9,093 nt of DNA from positions 1-9,093 of the forward strand of contig QMZF01000025.1 in the NCBI GenBank assembly GCA_003663055.1, given 5' to 3'. Positions within the stretch are counted from its first letter, which is position 1; each line of letters opens with the position of its first letter. Below the pieces are notes generated by a model. That model saw nothing but the letters and a program-made list of their open reading frames with translations. It searched no databases and was not told where the DNA came from. Position numbers and translations under genes: made by a program. This DNA is from Archaeoglobales archaeon. Lineage in GTDB: Archaea > Halobacteriota > Archaeoglobi > Archaeoglobales > Archaeoglobaceae. This document shows positions 5,440-9,093 of this stretch, piece after piece.

Positions 5440-6094
5440 GGGATTAAAAGCGTACTACGATGAGGCCGAAATTCTTAGGGGTGTGGATATCAACGTTGGT
5501 AAGGGTGAGGCCGTTGCCATTCTAGGCCCCAACGGAGCTGGCAAGACAACACTCCTTAAGGCTATATGTGGGCTTGTTAGATGTAAGGGCGAGATAACCT
5601 TTGACGGAAGAAGGATAAATGACCTCAAGACGCACGAAAGAATAAGGCTTGGAATGGCCATATGTCCGGAGGGCAGGAGGCTTTTTCCAAATCTGACTGT
5701 TGAGGACAATCTGCTTCTGGCCGGGGATGAAGAGCTGGATACGGTCTATTCTCTCTTTCCAAGGCTAAGGGAAAGAAAAAAGCAGCTCGTAAAAACAATG
5801 AGTGGTGGAGAGCAGCAAATGGTGGCGATAGCAAGGGCGTTGATGCGTAAACCAAAGCTGCTAATGCTGGATGAGCCATCTACGGGTTTAGCTCCAATAG
5901 TTGTTGAAGCTATCGGAAGTGCGATCTCAAAAATAAGAGATGAGCTGCGAATATCAATTCTCATAGTGGAGCAGAACATACACCTTGCATTCAAGGTTGC
6001 TTCAAGAGCATACGTGCTTGTAAAGGGCGAAGTTGTTAAGGAAGGTAGAACGAGCGAGCTTCGCGAGCTTGAAAAAGAGTACTTTGAGATGTAG
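5426..6094 (+). CDS. livF: Branched-chain amino acid ABC transporter ATP-binding protein LivF
   Basis: This 222-residue protein is the second Liv ATPase, forming the nucleotide-binding pair with LivG. Seen: Walker A GPNGAGKTT at 34-42; CPEGRRLFPNLTVEDNL at 80-96, where LivF characteristically has Glu (PEGR) in the Q-loop position; signature MSGGEQQMVAIARAL at 125-139; Walker B LLMLDEP at 145-151; and IVEQN, where LivF has Gln in place of the H-loop His. A GTG at 5417 would add three residues. I prefer ATG 5426 because MLEIKGLKAYY is the usual family N-terminus and GAGTGA at 5415-5420 lies just upstream. The gene overlaps the end of livG by 14 nt, so the two are translated from one message. 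A T run directly follows its stop. Confidence 0.93.
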   Translation: MLEIKGLKAYYDEAEILRGVDINVGKGEAVAILGPNGAGKTTLLKAICGLVRCKGEITFDGRRINDLKTHERIRLGMAICPEGRRLFPNLTVEDNLLLAGDEELDTVYSLFPRLRERKKQLVKTMSGGEQQMVAIARALMRKPKLLMLDEPSTGLAPIVVEAIGSAISKIRDELRISILIVEQNIHLAFKVASRAYVLVKGEVVKEGRTSELRELEKEYFEM

Positions 6095-6097
6095 TAG

Positions 6098-6103
6098 TTT
6101 TTT
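6098..6103 (+). terminator. T-run putative terminator after livF
   Basis: Six consecutive T residues begin 3 nt after the livF TAG, and further T-rich sequence follows. This is the simple oligo-T form of archaeal termination and precedes a separate promoter for rps17e. Confidence 0.42.
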
Positions 6104-6164
6104 ATGTAATTCTCATTTTCGCAATTATGAGGCTAGTCTTGCAACTTGGTAAAGCCTCTCAAAG

Positions 6165-6180
6165 AAAGCCTTAAATAAGC
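6165..6180 (+). promoter_or_regulatory. Candidate promoter of the rps17e-dapAB operon
   Basis: AAAGCCTTAAATAAGC combines a TATA-like TTAAATAA (6171-6178) with a purine-rich BRE-like flank. A start about 25 nt downstream would fall near 6197-6203, giving a very short leader before the ATG at 6210. This is the only AT-rich promoter-like element between the livF T run and rps17e. Confidence 0.5.
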
Positions 6181-6199
6181 AGCATCTTTGATTAAATGC

Positions 6200-6205
6200 G
6201 GTGAT
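6200..6205 (+). promoter_or_regulatory. Shine-Dalgarno that fixes the rps17e start
   Basis: GGTGAT, a standard archaeal ribosome-binding sequence, lies 4 nt before ATG 6210. The GTG at 6201 sits inside it, so GTG is unlikely to be the true start. Confidence 0.6.
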
Positions 6206-6209
6206 TGGT

Positions 6210-6407
6210 ATGGGTACAGTAAAGCCCGCGTACATCAAAGTCATCGCTAGAGAACTACTAAGGAAATATCCGGATGTATTTACTGGAGACTTTGACGAGA
6301 ACAAGAAGCTGGTAGCCGAGCTAACCAACATAACCAGCAAGCGCGTGAGGAATAGGGTGGCGGGTTATATAACTAGGAGGGTTAACAGAGGGTTGATAAA
6401 TGTCTGA
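6210..6407 (+). CDS. rps17e: Small ribosomal subunit protein eS17 (S17e)
   Basis: This 65-residue basic protein matches the archaeal/eukaryotic S17e family: [22 protein letters not shown] at the N-terminus, then [32 protein letters not shown]. The TGDFDENK and SK-RNR-AGYIT patterns are diagnostic and the length is right for archaea. It is a component of the 30S subunit. The ATG at 6210 is preferred over GTG 6201 because it gives the conserved N-terminus and has GGTGAT just upstream. It is the promoter-proximal gene of the operon and its last codons overlap dapA by 8 nt, so dapA expression is likely coupled to that of a ribosomal protein. Confidence 0.94.
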   Translation: MGTVKPAYIKVIARELLRKYPDVFTGDFDENKKLVAELTNITSKRVRNRVAGYITRRVNRGLINV

Positions 6408-7272
6408 GTTTGAAGGTGTAATTCCAGCGTTGGTTACGCCCTTTAAGGAAAACTTCGACGTTGATTACGAGGGCATAGCGAAGAATCTAGACTATCTGGA
6501 AAAGTACGTTGATGCTGTAGTTCCTGCGGGAACGACGGGTGAGGCGGCAACGCTGAGTTACGAAGAGCACATTGAAGTTGTTAGATACGTTGCAGAGGTT
6601 TCAAAGGTTCCTGTTATCGGTGGAGCTGGCTCGAATTCGACAAGAGAGGCAGTATATCTGGCAAAGGAGGTTGAGAAGGCTGGAGCAGATGCTGCAATGC
6701 TCGTAACACCTTACTACAACAAGCCGAACCCGGAGGGGCTTTACCAGCACTACAAGACGGTAGCGAGCGAAGTTTCAATTCCTGTCATCGCTTACAACGT
6801 TCCGAGCAGAACTGCTTGCAACTTAACGCCGGAAGTTGCGGAAAAGCTTTCTCAGATAGACAACATAGTTGGAATAAAGGAGGCGAGCGGAAACTTAAAG
6901 CAAATTGCTGAGATAATAAGGAGAACTCCCGAAGATTTCGTCCTTCTTTCAGGCGATGATTTCCTTACGCTGCCGGTTTTACTTCTCGGAGGGAAAGGTG
7001 TTATCAGCGTTGCTGCGAACATCGCTCCAAAGCTTATGAAGGAGATGTACACTGCTTTTAAGGAAGGAAACGTAGAAAAGGCAAGAGAACTCCACTATAA
7101 ACTTATGCCTCTCTTCAGCGTTCTCTTCATCGACACAAACCCAATCCCTGTTAAGAAGGCGATGAACCTGATGGGGCTCGCAGCAGGCAAGCCGAGAATG
7201 CCCCTCGTCGAGCTCGATGATGCAAAAACTGAAAAGCTTAAAGAGGTTTTGACGTCTCTTGGCTTGCTATGA
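6400..7272 (+). CDS. dapA: 4-hydroxy-tetrahydrodipicolinate synthase
   Basis: This 290-residue TIM-barrel enzyme condenses pyruvate with aspartate semialdehyde, the first committed step toward diaminopimelate and lysine. Seen: [10 protein letters not shown] at 44-53 with Thr45 and Thr46 of the active site, [17 protein letters not shown] at 102-118 with Tyr106, YNVPSRT at 132-138 with Tyr132 and Arg137 (carboxylate binding), and the Schiff-base Lys160 in VGIKEASG. The full set of DapA catalytic residues is present and the length agrees with E. coli DapA (292). Related aldolases of the N-acetylneuraminate lyase family share the fold, but the YNVPSRT motif and the dapB neighbour make DapA the best call. 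ATG 6400 overlaps rps17e by 8 nt with AGAGGG just upstream; the stop overlaps dapB by 4 nt. Confidence 0.95.
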   Translation: MSEFEGVIPALVTPFKENFDVDYEGIAKNLDYLEKYVDAVVPAGTTGEAATLSYEEHIEVVRYVAEVSKVPVIGGAGSNSTREAVYLAKEVEKAGADAAMLVTPYYNKPNPEGLYQHYKTVASEVSIPVIAYNVPSRTACNLTPEVAEKLSQIDNIVGIKEASGNLKQIAEIIRRTPEDFVLLSGDDFLTLPVLLLGGKGVISVAANIAPKLMKEMYTAFKEGNVEKARELHYKLMPLFSVLFIDTNPIPVKKAMNLMGLAAGKPRMPLVELDDAKTEKLKEVLTSLGLL

Positions 7273-8048
7273 TACGCGTAGCAGTTGCTGGAGCAGCAGG
7301 CAGAATGGGTCGCCTTATTGTTCAGAACGTTGTGGAAGATGAAGAACTTCAGCTTGCTCAAGCGTTCGACATAAGGGAGATTGGAAGGGATGCGGGAGAG
7401 CTTGCTGGTGTAGGCAAAACCGATGTTAGGATTACAGATGCTGCAGAAATGGAATCAAAGCTTGAAGCTGATATCCTCGTAGATTTTACTACTGCAAATG
7501 CTGCCGTTGAAAATATTAGAATTGCAGCAAGTAAGGGAGTAAAGCTCGTCGTTGGCACAACGGGCTTTAACGAGGAGCAGAAGAGGAAGATAGAGGAATA
7601 CTGTAAAGCCGTTCCGGCAGTAATATCGCCCAACTTCAGCGTCGGTGTAAACGTCTTCTGGAAACTGCTGGAAAAAGCATCTGAATTGCTATCGAATTAC
7701 GATGTTGAAATCATGGAGATGCACCACCGCTTTAAGAAGGATGCTCCGAGCGGGACAGCCGTTAAGGCAGCAGAACTCATAAAAAGTGTGATAGGCGAAA
7801 GGGAAATCGTAACGGGGAGGAGCGGTGAGTGCTTAAGGAAGGACGAAATTGGAGTGTTTGCAATAAGAGGAGGAGACGTTGTTGGCGAGCACACGGTCTT
7901 TTTCATAGGAATGGGTGAAAGGGTAGAGATAACACACAGAGCTTGGAGCAGGCAGGCCTTTGCAAAGGGGGCAATAAGGGCGGTTAAGTGGATAGCCAAC
8001 GTTAGCAAACCAGGGATATATGGAATGGCCGATGTTCTGGGATTATGA
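7269..8048 (+). CDS. dapB: 4-hydroxy-tetrahydrodipicolinate reductase
   Basis: This 259-residue NAD(P)H-dependent reductase takes the DapA product to tetrahydrodipicolinate. Seen: Rossmann motif VAGAAGRMG at 6-14; acidic Asp34 at the end of the second strand, a position that influences NADH versus NADPH use; VGTTGF at 95-100; PNFSVGVNVFW at 121-131; and the catalytic and substrate-binding block EMHHRFKKDAPSGTA at 150-164, with His152 and Lys156 equivalent to E. coli His159 and Lys163. The C-terminus ends with the usual KPGIYGMADVLGL. Length is near the family norm. It overlaps dapA and the following DUF167 gene by 4 nt each (ATGA), indicating translational coupling. No later lysine-pathway gene is visible in the window. 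Confidence 0.95.
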   Translation: MIRVAVAGAAGRMGRLIVQNVVEDEELQLAQAFDIREIGRDAGELAGVGKTDVRITDAAEMESKLEADILVDFTTANAAVENIRIAASKGVKLVVGTTGFNEEQKRKIEEYCKAVPAVISPNFSVGVNVFWKLLEKASELLSNYDVEIMEMHHRFKKDAPSGTAVKAAELIKSVIGEREIVTGRSGECLRKDEIGVFAIRGGDVVGEHTVFFIGMGERVEITHRAWSRQAFAKGAIRAVKWIANVSKPGIYGMADVLGL

Positions 8049-8341
8049 AAGAAATAAGAAGGGCAGTAAAGGCTAGCAGCGACGGGGTTTACATTTCAAT
8101 CGATGTCACACCGGCATCATCAAAAACCTGCATCTCCGGCTACAATCAGTGGAGGAAAGCCGTATCCGTCAAGGTTAAATCTCAGCCCAAGGGCGGAAAG
8201 GCAAATGCTGAAGTCGTGGAGCTTTTTTCAAAACTGTTGGGCAGAAAAGTGGAGATAGTAAAAGGCCACACTTCGAGCCAGAAGGTACTGTTCGTTCAAA
8301 ACGCTACGGTGGAGGAAGTGGTGGAGAAACTTTTGCCATGA
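8045..8341 (+). CDS. DUF167 (YggU) family protein
   Basis: This 98-residue small soluble protein belongs to the DUF167/UPF0235 family. Seen: ISIDVTPASSKTCISGY at 17-33, SVKVKSQPKGGKANAEVVELF at 41-61 (the family's hallmark 'P..GKAN.ev...') and VEIVKGHTSSQKVLFV at 69-84 (matching 'i..G..s..K.v.i'). The biochemical function of the family is not established. It overlaps dapB and the TOPRIM gene by 4 nt on either side, so it is cotranslated with them. The length is typical and nothing is missing. Confidence 0.88.
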   Translation: MKEIRRAVKASSDGVYISIDVTPASSKTCISGYNQWRKAVSVKVKSQPKGGKANAEVVELFSKLLGRKVEIVKGHTSSQKVLFVQNATVEEVVEKLLP

Positions 8342-8736
8342 CACCCCTCGAGTTTTTCGAACTTTCGGAGATAATAGACGATCTCAAAGCTAAATCGGAA
8401 GAAGGAGCAATCATTATCGTAGAAGGCTCCAAAGACGTTGCAGCTTTGAGGGAGTTGGGCATTGGCGGAACGATAGTAAAGGCTTCATCCATTCCAACAT
8501 CCGTAATAGTTGATAAGATTGGAGCGAGGGACGTAATAATACTCACAGACTGGGACAGGAGAGGAGAACTGCTCGTTAGAGAGCTCGCAAGGAAGTTCTC
8601 TTCATGGGGAATCACACCAGACGTAACAACGAGGAAGAGAATTTTTGCTCTGGTAAGCAAGGAAATCACGTCTGTAGAAAACCTTTCTTCATTTTACTTT
8701 AAAGTAGAGGGAGAAATTCGGAAAGGAAGGCTTTAA
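8338..8736 (+). CDS. TOPRIM domain protein (UPF0292-like)
   Basis: This 132-residue protein is almost entirely a TOPRIM domain. Seen: the first motif IIIVEGSKDVAALRELGIGG at 25-44 with the conserved Glu29, and the second motif VIILTDWDRRGELLVREL with the Asp71-x-Asp73 pair that binds Mg2+. TOPRIM domains act in DNA primase, topoisomerases and RNase M5-type nucleases. The layout VEG.kD..aL..lgi and D.D..G resembles the stand-alone archaeal UPF0292 and RNase M5 group, so an RNA-processing or nucleic-acid role is a reasonable inference but not shown. There is no second domain. The ATG overlaps the upstream stop by 4 nt; a GGTGGAG 11 nt upstream could serve as a weak ribosome-binding site. Confidence 0.85.
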   Translation: MTPLEFFELSEIIDDLKAKSEEGAIIIVEGSKDVAALRELGIGGTIVKASSIPTSVIVDKIGARDVIILTDWDRRGELLVRELARKFSSWGITPDVTTRKRIFALVSKEITSVENLSSFYFKVEGEIRKGRL

Positions 8737-8759
8737 AATCTCGCAGCCAACTGCTTTGC

Positions 8760-9093
8760 GTGAAAGGACGTGCGAAGGCATACGCTGCGGGAACAGTAAT
8801 AAACGCCCTCGCTACTGGTATAGGGTCGGCTTTCGGCATAGAACTTGAAACGAGGGTAGATGTTTGTTTTGAAGAAGATTTAAAGCACTCTATTCTTTAC
8901 GTTAATGGAAAGGAGAGCGATGCATCACTTGTAGAAAAAGTGCTCCACAAGTTTGGGAAGGCTGTTGTTGATGTAGAAAGCGAAATCCCAAGGCGAAGTG
9001 GCCTTGGAAGCAGCAGTGCATTCATGAATGCCCTTATAACCGCAACGTTCAAAGCATTTGGGCAGGAGCTTGATGCATTCAAGATACTTACGA
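8760..9093 (+). CDS. aroK: Archaeal GHMP-type shikimate kinase, truncated by the right window edge
   Basis: From GTG 8760 a frame of 111 full codons stays open to the window end. It begins VKGRAKAYAAGTVINALATG, the distinctive N-terminus of archaeal shikimate kinases (A.GT.INA.ATG.G.AFGI). It continues to the GHMP-kinase phosphate-binding motif IPRRSGLGSSSAFMNAL, with GLGSSSA at residues 81-87. The enzyme phosphorylates shikimate in aromatic amino acid synthesis and is unrelated to the bacterial P-loop AroK. Because the family start has no nearby ATG, GTG is the likely initiator; no convincing Shine-Dalgarno sequence is visible. The gene follows the TOPRIM gene after 23 nt and is probably in the same operon. 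The C-terminal part lies outside the window. Confidence 0.9.
   Translation, partial: MKGRAKAYAAGTVINALATGIGSAFGIELETRVDVCFEEDLKHSILYVNGKESDASLVEKVLHKFGKAVVDVESEIPRRSGLGSSSAFMNALITATFKAFGQELDAFKILT

Noticed and set aside
6129..6158. Inverted repeat GAGGCT…AGCCTC upstream of rps17e, possible leader structure or S17e autoregulatory site.
   Set aside because: Only 6 bp with an 18-nt loop, and it lies upstream of the likely promoter, so it would not be in the rps17e transcript.

Overview
The window reads as archaeal DNA, most likely from a euryarchaeon of the Archaeoglobales type. The evidence is a eukaryote/archaeal-type ribosomal protein gene (S17e), a GHMP-superfamily archaeal shikimate kinase, a UPF0292-like TOPRIM protein, TATA-box promoters with leaderless-compatible starts, and T-rich putative terminators instead of hairpins. 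The genus is inference from gene content and cannot be proved here.

Left part (1-2309, minus strand): a branched-chain amino acid-type (HAAT/Liv) ABC permease operon, livH, livM, then a second livH that runs off the left edge. The first two genes overlap by 4 nt and the third follows after 18 nt. This tandem livH-livM-livH order with two distinct LivH paralogues is unusual.

Middle (2310-3415): an AT-rich accessory island that splits the transporter cluster. It holds (i) on the minus strand around 2458-2706, the frame-shifted, stop-containing relic of a DDE transposase; (ii) on the plus strand, a 122-residue ORF of unknown function (2935-3303). Coding-like sequence continues beyond both ends of that ORF in other frames, so the original gene probably spanned about 2826-3415 and is now broken, or the sequence contains indel errors.

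Centre (3416-6094): livJ (lipoprotein binding protein, minus strand) diverges from livG and livF (the two ATPases, plus strand). The 56-bp gap contains a perfect 14-bp palindromic AT element placed as a TATA box for both directions. Together livJ, livG, livF and the livH/livM permeases make up a complete Liv importer, although its genes lie on two strands and on both sides of the island.

Right part (6095-9093, plus strand): a T run and a new promoter precede a tightly packed operon: rps17e, dapA, dapB, a DUF167/YggU protein, a TOPRIM protein and a shikimate kinase truncated by the right edge. Four successive junctions overlap (8, 4, 4 and 4 nt). The operon joins a ribosomal protein to the two entry steps of the diaminopimelate/lysine pathway and one step of the shikimate pathway. 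No rRNA, tRNA or CRISPR array was seen. I found no convincing new multi-gene system; the most informative non-obvious content is the decayed island at 2310-3415.
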